A stretch of DNA of 40,105 nt, taken from IMG/VR virus record IMGVR_UViG_3300028844_000953, positions 1 to 40,105 of that record. One strand, given 5' to 3'. The notes under the pieces are model-generated. The model saw only the letters and a list, made by a program, of their open reading frames with translations, did no database searches and was not told where the DNA came from. Below, piece after piece: positions 16,674 through 23,696 of this stretch; positions within the stretch are counted from its first letter, which is position 1, and each line of letters opens with the position of its first letter. The position numbers and the translations under genes are program-made. This stretch comes from a virus.

Positions 16674-17750
16674 ATGGCGCTATCTACCGAATACGTTGTC
16701 TCTTCACTTCAAGCACTATATGGAGAAACAGTTACGTCTGGCGATGTAAAAGCATGGTGCCAGATGAATGATACTACCTATCAGACTGTCGTTAAGAAAC
16801 TAGACAACTATAAGTCTAGTCGCGGTAAGTGGGAACTCGTAGAAAAAGAAGAACTAGAAAAAACATATCAAGCACCAGCAGCAATGCCTGCTTTACAGAA
16901 AAACCTTATCCCGGCAAAAGATGATACCTTCGTCAGCTTTGGTAACTTCGCTGATATTAAAAAGATTGTTAAGTCCGGTCTATTCTACCCTACGTTTATC
17001 ACAGGTCTTTCGGGTAATGGTAAAACGTTTTCTGTTGAGCAAGCGTGTGCCCAATCAAAACGAGAACTTATCCGCGTAAACATTACAATCGAAACAGATG
17101 AAGATGATCTTATTGGCGGTTTCCGTCTTGTCGGCGGCAACACCGTCTGGCACAATGGACCAGTCATTGAAGCATTACGACGTGGAGCAATCTTGCTCCT
17201 TGACGAAATCGACCTTGCCTCAAACAAAATCCTTTGTCTCCAATCTATTCTCGAAGGAAAAGGAATTTTCCTCAAGAAGACTGGCGAATACATTACGCCC
17301 ACAGAAGGTTTCAATGTATTCGCAACCGCCAATACTAAAGGTAAAGGAAGTGAAGACGGACGATTCATTGGAACTAACGTGCTCAACGAAGCATTCCTTG
17401 AGCGATTCCCTGTAACCTTTGAACAGTCTTATCCTTCTTCTGCTACCGAGCAACGTATTCTAGAAGGTATTGCTCTAGACCTTAACATTGAGGATCGTGC
17501 GTTCTGTAAGTATCTCTGTGATTGGGCAGACATCATCCGTAAGACTTTCTATGATGGTGGGATTGAGGAGGTTATCAGTACTCGTCGTTTGGTTCATATC
17601 ATCCGTGCTTACAGCATCTTTGAAGATAAGTCCAAAGCAATTCAGGTCTGTATCAACCGATTTGATGAAGAAACCAAGGCATCCTTCATGGAACTCTATG
17701 ACAAAGTTGATGCTGACTTTGAGATGGTTGCCGATTCTGAGGAATCCTGA
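16674..17750 (+). CDS. cobS: CobS-like AAA+ ATPase (MoxR family)
   Basis: This 358-residue AAA+ ATPase is what cyanophage annotations call CobS, after the ATPase subunit of aerobic cobaltochelatase. Walker A is GLSGNGKT (residues 111-118), Walker B is ILLLDEID (Asp177), and sensor 1 lies in NVFATANTKGKG, with a later ERFPVTFE as arginine-finger region. The N-terminal 100 residues form a separate helical part. I chose ATG at 16674 rather than an in-frame TTG at 16635; neither has a good ribosome binding site. Its neighbour is a peptidase/VWA protein, the usual partner type of MoxR ATPases. Whether it serves cobalamin synthesis or another remodelling task cannot be decided from sequence. Confidence 0.85.
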   Translation: MALSTEYVVSSLQALYGETVTSGDVKAWCQMNDTTYQTVVKKLDNYKSSRGKWELVEKEELEKTYQAPAAMPALQKNLIPAKDDTFVSFGNFADIKKIVKSGLFYPTFITGLSGNGKTFSVEQACAQSKRELIRVNITIETDEDDLIGGFRLVGGNTVWHNGPVIEALRRGAILLLDEIDLASNKILCLQSILEGKGIFLKKTGEYITPTEGFNVFATANTKGKGSEDGRFIGTNVLNEAFLERFPVTFEQSYPSSATEQRILEGIALDLNIEDRAFCKYLCDWADIIRKTFYDGGIEEVISTRRLVHIIRAYSIFEDKSKAIQVCINRFDEETKASFMELYDKVDADFEMVADSEES

Positions 17751-17756
17751 TATAAT
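17728..17756 (+). promoter_or_regulatory. Host-type promoter before the DUF3310 gene
   Basis: TTGCCG (17728-17733), a 17-base spacer and TATAAT (17751-17756) lie across the end of cobS. A 7-bp hairpin (GGGAAGG / CCTTCCC, 17759-17780) forms in the short leader. This may start early transcription through gp45. Confidence 0.5.
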
Positions 17757-17818
17757 TGGGGAAGGTAAGTATGCCTTCCCTGATGAATGCCTGGTCTTTA
17801 CTTTATGAGGAATTGAAA

Positions 17819-18346
17819 ATGAGTGAAAATTTTGAAGATCGATATGAAGATAGTCTTAAATCCCCGTATTGGTACGACTATGATCGTAATGATCCAAACC
17901 GTGCTAACCCTTTTGTGGGTACTATAAGTGGTGCTGCTTCCTCTGATACAATCAACTTTGGAGCAGCACAACAAGTTCCTATGGATTATCTTTCTCCTCG
18001 TGATTATATTACATTTGACATAAATCCTAATCCTGATTCTAATAAGAATCCTTCAACTACTAAAGGTAGAAAGAAGTATAACGAAGACGAAATCCTTAAA
18101 GAAGTAGGAGATTATATTTCTGGAACATATGATCAACACTATTCAAATGATGGATTTCAAACTCTTGACCTTATAGAAGCATGTGGTGATGGTGAATCTT
18201 TCTGTAGATCTAATATCTTGAAGTATGCTTCTCGGTATGATAAGAAAGGCACTGCCCGACGTGACATTATGAAGATCTTGCATTATGCTGTTCTTCTGCT
18301 ACACTTTAACGATAAGAACGCACAACGCGAAACCTACCCTCAATGA
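17819..18346 (+). CDS. DUF3310-domain protein
   Basis: The 175-residue product carries a C-terminal DUF3310-like domain: HYSNDGFQTLDLIEA, then FCRSNILKYASRYDKKG and DIMKILHYAVLLLHF, matching the family pattern of Y-x-G-x-E-x-IDVI, GNxxKYxxRxxxKG and DxxKAxxY. The domain is common in phages and occurs in T7 gp1.7, a nucleotide kinase; whether this copy is enzymatic is unknown. The N-terminal 95 residues are polar and probably disordered. The ATG at 17819 was chosen because GAGG lies eight bases before it; an upstream in-frame start lies in the promoter hairpin. It precedes the sliding clamp gene. Confidence 0.7.
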   Translation: MSENFEDRYEDSLKSPYWYDYDRNDPNRANPFVGTISGAASSDTINFGAAQQVPMDYLSPRDYITFDINPNPDSNKNPSTTKGRKKYNEDEILKEVGDYISGTYDQHYSNDGFQTLDLIEACGDGESFCRSNILKYASRYDKKGTARRDIMKILHYAVLLLHFNDKNAQRETYPQ

Positions 18347-18348
18347 TT

Positions 18349-19014
18349 ATGAAACTTTCTGAGTCCACTGTTAATCTTCTGAAGAACTTCTCTTCTATCA
18401 ACCAGTCTATTCTTTTCAAGGAAGGAAACAAACTGCGTTCTATTTCGGTTATGAAGAACATTCTAGCAGAGGCAACTATTTCTGAAGAGTTTCCAAAGGA
18501 CTTTGGTATCTATGACCTGAATCAATTTCTTAATGGTCTGTCACTTCATAACAGTCCTGAACTGGACTTTGAGAACAATCAGTTTGTTGTGATTAAAGAA
18601 GGCAAGATGCGTTCCAAGTATTTCTTTGCTGACGCATCTGTAATTGTTTCTCCACCAGAAAAAGAGATTACCCTCCCAACAGAGGATGTGTGCTTCCAAC
18701 TTACCAGTCAACAACTGGAGAAGTTGAAGAAAGCAGCATCTGTCTATCAACTGCCTGACATCTCTGCCATCGGTGAGAACGGTGTTGTCAAACTGGTTGC
18801 TCGCGATAAGAAGAACGATACCTCTAACGATTTCTCAATCATTGTAGGTGAGACTGAGGATAGTTTCGTCTTCAATTTCAAAGAAGAGAACCTTAAAATT
18901 GTTCCTGGCACATATGATGTGATCGTATCTTCTAAACTTCTGTCTAAATTTACTAATCAGAATCTTGATGTCACCTATTATATCGCCCTTGAACCCGATT
19001 CGACATTCGGTTGA
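18349..19014 (+). CDS. gp45: DNA polymerase sliding clamp gp45
   Basis: This 221-residue protein is the trimeric sliding clamp, which tethers gp43 to DNA and also activates gp55-dependent late transcription. It aligns along its length with T4 gp45 (228 residues): MKLSESTVNLLKNFSSINQS at the start, FGIYDLNQFLNGLSL, and the ending YYIALEPDSTF (T4: YVVALEADST). I place the start at the second ATG (18349), which gives the conserved MKLS; the first ATG at 18343 overlaps the previous stop (ATGA) and would add two residues. It heads the replication cluster 45-44-62-regA-43. Confidence 0.94.
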   Translation: MKLSESTVNLLKNFSSINQSILFKEGNKLRSISVMKNILAEATISEEFPKDFGIYDLNQFLNGLSLHNSPELDFENNQFVVIKEGKMRSKYFFADASVIVSPPEKEITLPTEDVCFQLTSQQLEKLKKAASVYQLPDISAIGENGVVKLVARDKKNDTSNDFSIIVGETEDSFVFNFKEENLKIVPGTYDVIVSSKLLSKFTNQNLDVTYYIALEPDSTFG

Positions 19015-19021
19015 TATATGG

Positions 19022-19213
19022 ATGAGAGTAGTAGGCAGTGGTCTTGTTATCATTGCCTATTTTATTATCCTTCATGTTGACTTGATGACAGGAGTGATAA
19101 CACAATTTGTAGCAGACCTTATTTCAATTCCTTACTTTATTAGGACAAAATCATGGGATGTGGTTATGATGTTATCATTCTTACTTGCGATATCGCTATC
19201 TAAATTGTTATGA
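19022..19213 (+). CDS. Small membrane protein after gp45
   Basis: This 63-residue protein has two hydrophobic helices: VVGSGLVIIAYFIILHV near the N-terminus and WDVVMMLSFLLAISLSKLL at the C-terminus, with a short polar loop (DLMTGVITQFVADLISIPYF) between them. Start at 19022 was chosen as the first ATG after the gp45 stop; an upstream in-frame start would lie inside gp45. The stop overlaps the next start (ATGA). Its function is unknown; a role in bringing the replisome to the membrane is possible but only speculation. Confidence 0.65.
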   Translation: MRVVGSGLVIIAYFIILHVDLMTGVITQFVADLISIPYFIRTKSWDVVMMLSFLLAISLSKLL

Positions 19214-19737
19214 ACATTTTTGTAACTGATCCCAGTCCATACAAGTCTGCTATGGTTCTTCCTGACAAGCACATTGTCAAGATGCCCTTGGAGACCTGTC
19301 AGATGCTTGCTATTGTATGCTCTGAGAAATGGGGTCATGGTTTTGGCACCCTTCCCAAAGCAGACGGCACTCCCTATGCTACTGAGAAGGGTGCTTTTCG
19401 TAACCACCCATGTACCAAGTGGGCGAATGATTTTGTCATGAACTGGCAGTGGTTACTCGCACATGGGTTCGCCCTGTGTGAAGAGTATGCCGCTCGCTAT
19501 GGTAAAGTTCATACTTGCTTCTTGACTCTCTGTGCAGCAAAAGAGATCCTACCCACGGGTGATCCCACAGGACGCTCTGGCGAGGGACCTAAACCTTTTG
19601 TGTTTGCAGGACCTGATGAGTTCAAGTATGATACAAGCATCGATATCTACACTGCCTATAAGATGTACATTGCATCTAAACCTTGGGTATGCGATAATTA
19701 CATTCGCCTTCCTCATCGTAAACCTGATTGGATTTGA
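19210..19737 (+). CDS. Conserved phage protein, possible pyrimidine-dimer-glycosylase-like
   Basis: This 175-residue protein belongs to a phage family recognisable by MNIFVTDPSPYKSAMVLPDK, then HIVKMPLETCQMLAIVCSE, NHPCTKWA and WLLAHGFALCEEYAARYGK. The DKH-x-VKM and HPC-x-KW motifs suggest a catalytic or metal-binding site. The layout (D-x-H near the N-terminus, then a helix with FLxxRxxxLxxE-like spacing) is loosely reminiscent of T4 DenV, which removes pyrimidine dimers, but this is a weak resemblance. It is embedded between the clamp and clamp loader genes. Call the function unknown, with DNA repair as the leading guess. Confidence 0.6.
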   Translation: MNIFVTDPSPYKSAMVLPDKHIVKMPLETCQMLAIVCSEKWGHGFGTLPKADGTPYATEKGAFRNHPCTKWANDFVMNWQWLLAHGFALCEEYAARYGKVHTCFLTLCAAKEILPTGDPTGRSGEGPKPFVFAGPDEFKYDTSIDIYTAYKMYIASKPWVCDNYIRLPHRKPDWI

Positions 19738-19740
19738 TTT

Positions 19741-20688
19741 ATGAGTCGTAATGATTTTGTATGGGTTGAGAAATATCGACCCAAGACTATTGAAGAGTGT
19801 ATACTTCCTGACAATATTAAGAAGACCTTTCAGGATTTCCTAGATAAGGGTGAGGTTCCCAACTTGTTGTTGTCTGGACCTCCTGGATGTGGTAAAACCA
19901 CTGTCGCAAAAGCATTATGCGAAGAACTTGGAGTAGACTATTATGTCATCAATGGATCCGATGAGGGGCGATTCCTGGATACTGTCCGAAACAATGCGAA
20001 GAACTTCGCTTCGACCGTCTCGCTTTCTTCAACTGCAAAACACAAAGTCGTCATCATTGATGAGGCAGATAACACAACCCCAGATGTACAACTCTGCTTA
20101 CGGGCGTTTACTGAGGAGTTTATTGGCAACTGTAGATTCATCTTCACCTGTAACTACAAAAACAAAATCATCGCTCCACTTCATTCCCGATGTGCAGTGG
20201 TCGAATTTGGAATTAAGGGAAAAGAAAGACAGGGACTTGCAACCCAATTCTTCAAACGTATCCAAGACATCCTCGTTTTGGAGAGAGTTGATTTTGAAGG
20301 CAAAGTCCTTGCTGAACTAATCAACAAACATTTTCCTGACTGGCGTCGTGTACTCAATGAGTTGCAACGTTACTCTGTTAGTGGTAAAATAGATTCAGGC
20401 ATCCTTGCTGCGTTCAGTAATGTCAAAACAGATGATCTCTTCAAGTTCCTCAAAGAGAAGGACTTTCCCGCCACACGGAAGTGGGTTGTTGATAATCTGG
20501 ACAATGATCCTACTGTACTTCTGCGTAGCATTTACGATGCTCTTTACTCACACTTGGCAGGTCCTGGGATTGCTGCTGCTGTCCTCATTATTGCTAAGTA
20601 TCAGTATCAGAGTTCGTTCGTCGCAGACCAGGAAATAAATATGCTTGCTTGTCTAACTGAAATAATGGTGGAATGTGATTTTAAATGA
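19741..20688 (+). CDS. gp44: Clamp loader large subunit gp44
   Basis: This 315-residue AAA+ protein (T4 gp44: 319) forms the ATPase ring that, with gp62, opens the gp45 clamp onto primed DNA. FVWVEKYRPKTIEECILPDN starts it, Walker A is GPPGCGKT (residues 46-53), Walker B is VVIIDEAD near 103-110, and the SRC motif with arginine finger Arg150 follows LHSRCAV. FPDWRRVLNELQRYS marks the lid domain. Its partner gp62 is not adjacent as in T4: four genes, including a methylase, are inserted between them. Confidence 0.96.
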   Translation: MSRNDFVWVEKYRPKTIEECILPDNIKKTFQDFLDKGEVPNLLLSGPPGCGKTTVAKALCEELGVDYYVINGSDEGRFLDTVRNNAKNFASTVSLSSTAKHKVVIIDEADNTTPDVQLCLRAFTEEFIGNCRFIFTCNYKNKIIAPLHSRCAVVEFGIKGKERQGLATQFFKRIQDILVLERVDFEGKVLAELINKHFPDWRRVLNELQRYSVSGKIDSGILAAFSNVKTDDLFKFLKEKDFPATRKWVVDNLDNDPTVLLRSIYDALYSHLAGPGIAAAVLIIAKYQYQSSFVADQEINMLACLTEIMVECDFK

Positions 20689-20837
20689 GCAAAAAACCTA
20701 GACAAAACAAATCCAGATTATATTATTACTTCTGGGGAGTTGCTACCATATCTGTGGTAGTAGGACAAATTTACGTCGGTTCAGGGTATAGAGCAATGGC
20801 CGATTCAGTTACTAACCTTACAGAGAGAGTAAAATGA
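20685..20837 (+). CDS. 50-residue membrane protein after gp44
   Basis: A 50-codon gene starts at the ATG overlapping the gp44 stop (ATGA) and ends overlapping the next start (ATGA). The product begins with a basic segment (MSKKPRQNKSRLYYY), has one hydrophobic helix (FWGVATISVVVGQIYVG) and ends with a polar tail (SGYRAMADSVTNLTERVK). The double stop-start overlap and the normal protein-like composition support a real gene, though it is short. Similar Tyr-rich, single-span peptides occur beside gp44 in other cyanophages, to my recollection. Function unknown. Confidence 0.7.
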   Translation: MSKKPRQNKSRLYYYFWGVATISVVVGQIYVGSGYRAMADSVTNLTERVK

Positions 20838-21118
20838 ACGTTAAAGTATTACGAATGAACACGGGTGAAGAAATTATCTTTACCCTTATTAGTGAAGATG
20901 AAGAGAGTATTGAGGTAGAACACCCTCTTGTTGCTATTCCAAATTCACAGGGTCAGGTTGGATTTGCTCCCTGGTCTACTCTTGCTAAAGAAGACGAAAC
21001 TATTAAAGTTTCTAAGGAGTATGTTGTATATGTAATTGAGGCAAGAGATGAGATCGTGGAGAACTATGAAAAGATTTTCTCCCCCCTCGCAACTCCTAGT
21101 AAAAAACTAATCCTATGA
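20834..21118 (+). CDS. Sm-like small protein, paralogue 2
   Basis: This 94-residue protein is the cleanest member of the three-gene family in this window (others at 10061 and 23849). It shows VKVLRMNTGEEIIFTLI as strands 1-2, IEVEHPLVAIP with Pro31, the Pro46-Trp47 pair (GFAPWSTLAKED), then IKVSKEYVVYVIEAR and a C-terminal helix. The pattern suggests an Sm/LSm-type barrel, which would make it a candidate RNA-binding protein, but the fold is inferred. It is coupled to its neighbours on both sides by ATGA overlaps and lies inside the clamp loader operon. Confidence 0.6.
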   Translation: MNVKVLRMNTGEEIIFTLISEDEESIEVEHPLVAIPNSQGQVGFAPWSTLAKEDETIKVSKEYVVYVIEARDEIVENYEKIFSPLATPSKKLIL

Positions 21119-21381
21119 GGAAAGTAATCATTTCTTGCCTAACAATCTGTGCTGCTATCGCAGTTGCCGAACCAGCACTGGCACATAAAAGGCACGGTCA
21201 TAGACCACATTACCATGATTCTCATAGGCACTGTCACCATCACCCCAAAAAGGGATACTCTCATTGTCATAGGCATACACATAATGGACCTGATAGAGGT
21301 CATCATGGCAACAGGTGGATGCATCCTATTTGGGATCCTGAATACTTTGAATATCATTTTCACTTTAGTCATCACAGATGA
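21115..21381 (+). CDS. Secreted histidine-rich protein
   Basis: The 88-residue product has a signal peptide (MRKVIISCLTICAAIAVAEP, with a likely signal peptidase cut after ALA at residues 21-23) and a mature part in which His is the commonest residue: 21 of 88 in total, in runs such as HSHRHCHHH-like clusters, plus two Cys. The export signal and the His richness suggest a periplasmic metal-binding (nickel, zinc, copper or cobalt) peptide; the sequence does not say which. It overlaps both neighbours by ATGA. A His-rich gene can arise in an odd frame, but the signal peptide and coupled starts argue that it is real. Confidence 0.65.
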   Translation: MRKVIISCLTICAAIAVAEPALAHKRHGHRPHYHDSHRHCHHHPKKGYSHCHRHTHNGPDRGHHGNRWMHPIWDPEYFEYHFHFSHHR

Positions 21382-22232
21382 AATCTTTGAAAACTCCTCT
21401 TCGTTATCCTGGTGGTAAAAGTCGTGCCACCAAAAAGATTGGACCTTATATCCCTGATCTTCGTGATTATGACGAGTTCAGGGAACCTTTTTTGGGTGGT
21501 GGAAGTGTATCTCTTTATGTTATCAAGAAGTATCCAGATATAAAGATATGGGTCAATGATTTATACGAACCCCTAGTTAACTTCTGGCAGCAACTTCAAC
21601 AAAACGGACATGAACTTCGTCTCCAACTGATGCAGTTAAAGTCTCGTTATCCTGAACCTCTTTCTGCTAAGGGATTGTTCTTATCATCAAAGGACTATCT
21701 TGAGCATAATAATGAAGACCCTTTGTGGAGAGCAATATCTTTCTATATCATCAACAAGTGTTCTTTCTCTGGACTAACTGAGAGTTCTTCTTTTTCTGCT
21801 CAGGCATCAGATAGTAACTTTTCAATGAAGGGTATCTTGAAACTTGATGGGTATACTCAGTTGATTAAGAATTGGGAGATAACAAATCATTCTTATGAGA
21901 AACTTCTAGATGAAGGTTCTGAAAAGACTGCGTTTGTTTATTTGGATCCTCCTTATGATATCAAAGACAACCTTTATGGAAAGAAAGGATCTATGCATAA
22001 GAGATTTGATCATGATCGGTTTGCCATAGACTGTGATGATTGTTCTATGGATTGTCTTGTCAGTTACAATTCTGACCAGTTGGTTATGGACCGTTTCAAG
22101 TCATGGAATGCGGTTGAGTTTGACCTTACCTATACAATGCGTTCAGTAGGTGAGTATATGCGTGAGCAAAAACAACGCAAAGAATTATTGCTTTTTAATT
22201 ATGGAACTGAAGGATTGGTTGAACTCAATTAA
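21378..22232 (+). CDS. dam: DNA adenine methyltransferase, Dam (D12 class)
   Basis: This 284-residue protein is an N6-adenine methyltransferase. The S-adenosylmethionine-binding motif is near the N-terminus (LRYPGGKSRATKKI and EPFLGGGSVSL), and the catalytic motif is DPPY at residues 190-193 (VYLDPPYDI). T4 Dam is 259 residues. Phage methylases protect DNA from host nucleases or alter regulation; the target site, probably GATC, cannot be read from the gene. It is inserted between the two clamp loader subunit genes, and its last 32 bases overlap the gp62 start. Confidence 0.9.
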   Translation: MKSLKTPLRYPGGKSRATKKIGPYIPDLRDYDEFREPFLGGGSVSLYVIKKYPDIKIWVNDLYEPLVNFWQQLQQNGHELRLQLMQLKSRYPEPLSAKGLFLSSKDYLEHNNEDPLWRAISFYIINKCSFSGLTESSSFSAQASDSNFSMKGILKLDGYTQLIKNWEITNHSYEKLLDEGSEKTAFVYLDPPYDIKDNLYGKKGSMHKRFDHDRFAIDCDDCSMDCLVSYNSDQLVMDRFKSWNAVEFDLTYTMRSVGEYMREQKQRKELLLFNYGTEGLVELN

Positions 22233-22569
22233 TTTCTCAAAAGAGAATCTTAAAGATAATATTAATGAGTATCCACCCTACATTGTGAATCGGTGTCTGT
22301 CAGGTCACCTAGATTGTATTATGTTTGCCAATGAAATGAACCAGTATCATTTCTTAGACAAGGATATGCAATATGAATTTTATCTAAATATCTTGAGAAA
22401 GAGGAAGAGATTCTCTCCTTGGATCCGTAAGGATAAGGTCACCGACTTAGATTGTATCAAACAATACTATGGTTACAGTAATGAGAAAGCATCTCAAGCA
22501 CTGAAGATTTTATCAAATGAACAGATCGAATTTATTAAACAACGACTTGACACTGGTGGTACAAAATGA
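22201..22569 (+). CDS. gp62: Clamp loader small subunit gp62
   Basis: This 122-residue protein is the non-ATPase subunit that works with gp44 to load gp45. NEYPPYIVNRCLSGHLDC and YEFYLNILRKRKRFSPWIRK, followed by DCIKQYYGYSNEKASQALKI, correspond to the T4 gp62 region around RGKRYGKWAK. T4 gp62 is 187 residues, so this form is shorter, as usual in cyanophages. I chose the ATG at 22201 (MELKDWLNSINF), inside the end of dam; an earlier in-frame start would extend the overlap. It is followed by regA with an ATGA overlap. Confidence 0.85.
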   Translation: MELKDWLNSINFSKENLKDNINEYPPYIVNRCLSGHLDCIMFANEMNQYHFLDKDMQYEFYLNILRKRKRFSPWIRKDKVTDLDCIKQYYGYSNEKASQALKILSNEQIEFIKQRLDTGGTK

Positions 22570-23003
22570 CACAGACAACTGAACCGCAGGTTAATTGGTC
22601 TCAAGATAAGATGATTGAGGTCAGACTGAATGCCCCCGATGACTTTCTGAAGGTCCGAGAAACACTGACTCGTATTGGTGTTGCTTCTAGAAAAGAGAAG
22701 AAACTTTACCAATCTTGTCATATTCTGCATAAGCAAGGTAAATACTATATCGTACATTTTAAGGAGTTGTTTGCTCTTGATGGCAAGTACGCTAACCTTA
22801 CTGTTAACGACGTTCAGCGTAGGAACCGTATTACTCGCTTGCTTGCTGATTGGGGTCTCATTTCAGTAGTGATTGAAGATACTATTCTGGACATTGCTCC
22901 TTTGAATCAAATCAAAGTTCTCCCTTACAAAGAGAAAGGTAATTGGGTGCTTGAACAGAAATACAATATTGGGAAAAAGACAAAGACTGAAGAGAGCGAA
23001 TAA
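22566..23003 (+). CDS. regA: Translational repressor RegA
   Basis: This 145-residue protein is the RegA mRNA-binding repressor, which blocks ribosome access to many phage early mRNAs, including clamp genes in T4. Near identity to T4 RegA is visible in DDFLKVRETLTRIGVA, LYQSCHILHKQGKYYIVHFK and RITRLLADWGLI. T4 RegA has 122 residues and starts at the equivalent of the ATG at 22611; the start at 22566 overlaps the gp62 stop and adds 15 residues. A terminator follows 55 bases after the stop. Confidence 0.96.
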   Translation: MTQTTEPQVNWSQDKMIEVRLNAPDDFLKVRETLTRIGVASRKEKKLYQSCHILHKQGKYYIVHFKELFALDGKYANLTVNDVQRRNRITRLLADWGLISVVIEDTILDIAPLNQIKVLPYKEKGNWVLEQKYNIGKKTKTEESE

Positions 23004-23057
23004 ATAGGACTGAGACTCTTTTCGTGCGGTCTCTACAAAAGTCGGAAACCCTTATAA

Positions 23058-23090
23058 GGAGGTACGGTTGTCACCGTATCTTCTTTTTTT
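23058..23090 (+). terminator. Intrinsic terminator after regA
   Basis: An 11-bp stem (two G-T wobbles) at 23058-23068 and 23073-23083 closes a TGTC loop and is followed by seven T residues. A weaker hairpin (GAGAC / GTCTC, 23012-23033) precedes it. Together they separate regA from the hsp20 unit. Confidence 0.85.
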
Positions 23091-23099
23091 GTTTTCTGC

Positions 23100-23107
23100 T
23101 ATAAATA
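23100..23107 (+). promoter_or_regulatory. Late promoter box upstream of hsp20
   Basis: TATAAATA is a perfect match to the late consensus, nine bases after the terminator T-run and 59 bases before the hsp20 start. It implies that the heat-shock protein is made late. Confidence 0.7.
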
Positions 23108-23165
23108 TATTTGATTGCCTTCGGGGATCACAAAACACAAACTCGCTTTTATAGGAGCTACCATA

Positions 23166-23603
23166 ATGAGAACATTAGCACACTACGGTGCTGCGGATCT
23201 GGATCGCTTTGTCCGCGACATTGATAAGCATTCAATTGGATTGAATGAATGGTTTGATAAGCAACTCTCCACTACGGAAGACATTAATTATCCACCTTAC
23301 AACCTAGTTAAAGTAAACGACAATACTTATACTCTAGAACTGGCACTCGCTGGATTCAGTAGTAACGAAGTTAAAGCATACACTGAGTCAGGTCAACTGT
23401 TTGTAGAGGCAGCAAAGGAAGATACGGTAGAACGAGAGTACGTTCATCGTGGACTTGCCCTACGCTCTTTCAAACGCGCCTGGACGCTCTCTGAAGACGT
23501 TGAGGTAAGCAATGTAGAGTTCGTTGACGGCATCCTGTCTGTGGTTTTAGACCGTATTGTTCCAGAGAAACACCAGAAGAAACTCTGGTTCGGTGCAGAC
23601 TAA
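23166..23603 (+). CDS. hsp20: Small heat shock protein Hsp20
   Basis: This 145-residue protein is an alpha-crystallin-type chaperone, common in T4-like cyanophages. After an N-terminal arm (ADLDRFVRDIDKHSIG), the domain starts at YPPYNLVKVNDNTYTLELAL, followed by GFSSNEVKAYTESGQLFVEA, the conserved YVHRGLALRSFKRAWTL, and the closing VEFVDGILSVVLDRIVPE. I chose ATG 23166 because AGGAG lies 10 bases before it; a longer in-frame start would include the terminator region. It has its own late promoter and terminator, so it is an independent late gene. A role in capsid assembly or protecting the host photosystem has been proposed for such genes; the sequence does not decide. Confidence 0.93.
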   Translation: MRTLAHYGAADLDRFVRDIDKHSIGLNEWFDKQLSTTEDINYPPYNLVKVNDNTYTLELALAGFSSNEVKAYTESGQLFVEAAKEDTVEREYVHRGLALRSFKRAWTLSEDVEVSNVEFVDGILSVVLDRIVPEKHQKKLWFGAD

Positions 23604-23623
23604 ATAATCCATATCGTCGCCGC

Positions 23624-23666
23624 AGGGGTGCTACTGGCAAAATCCAGTGGACACCCCTCTTTTTTT
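23624..23666 (+). terminator. Intrinsic terminator after hsp20
   Basis: A two-tier hairpin: outer 7-bp stem AGGGGTG / CACCCCT and inner 5-bp stem ACTGG / CCAGT with a CAAAAT loop, followed by C and seven T residues. Its 3' arm contains the -35 element of the next promoter. Confidence 0.92.
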
Positions 23667-23676
23667 GTGCTATGAT
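23648..23676 (+). promoter_or_regulatory. Host-type promoter overlapping the hsp20 terminator
   Basis: TGGACA (23648-23653) and TATGAT (23671-23676) are separated by exactly 17 bases. The -35 is in the 3' arm of the terminator hairpin. It would start the unit leading to gp43. Confidence 0.6.
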
Positions 23677-23696
23677 ATCCCTGATAGGAGGACTGT

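Noticed and set aside
16635-16676. Longer cobS starting at TTG 16635
   Set aside because: It has no ribosome binding site and extra residues (SYTKPVEQTNYI) that are not needed for the family; the ATG at 16674 was preferred, although it also lacks a good site.
16985-17386. Minus-strand open frame of 133 codons opposite cobS
   Set aside because: It is antisense to conserved AAA+ motifs and reads as a shadow frame.
20634-20641. NATAAATA-like sequence near the end of gp44
   Set aside because: It is within gp44 codons and the next genes belong to the replication group, which is not expected to be late; the box may be fortuitous.
21149-21418. Alternative plus-strand frame (89 codons) over the His-rich gene
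   Set aside because: The frame at 21115 has a signal peptide and coupled start and stop; the alternative has neither.
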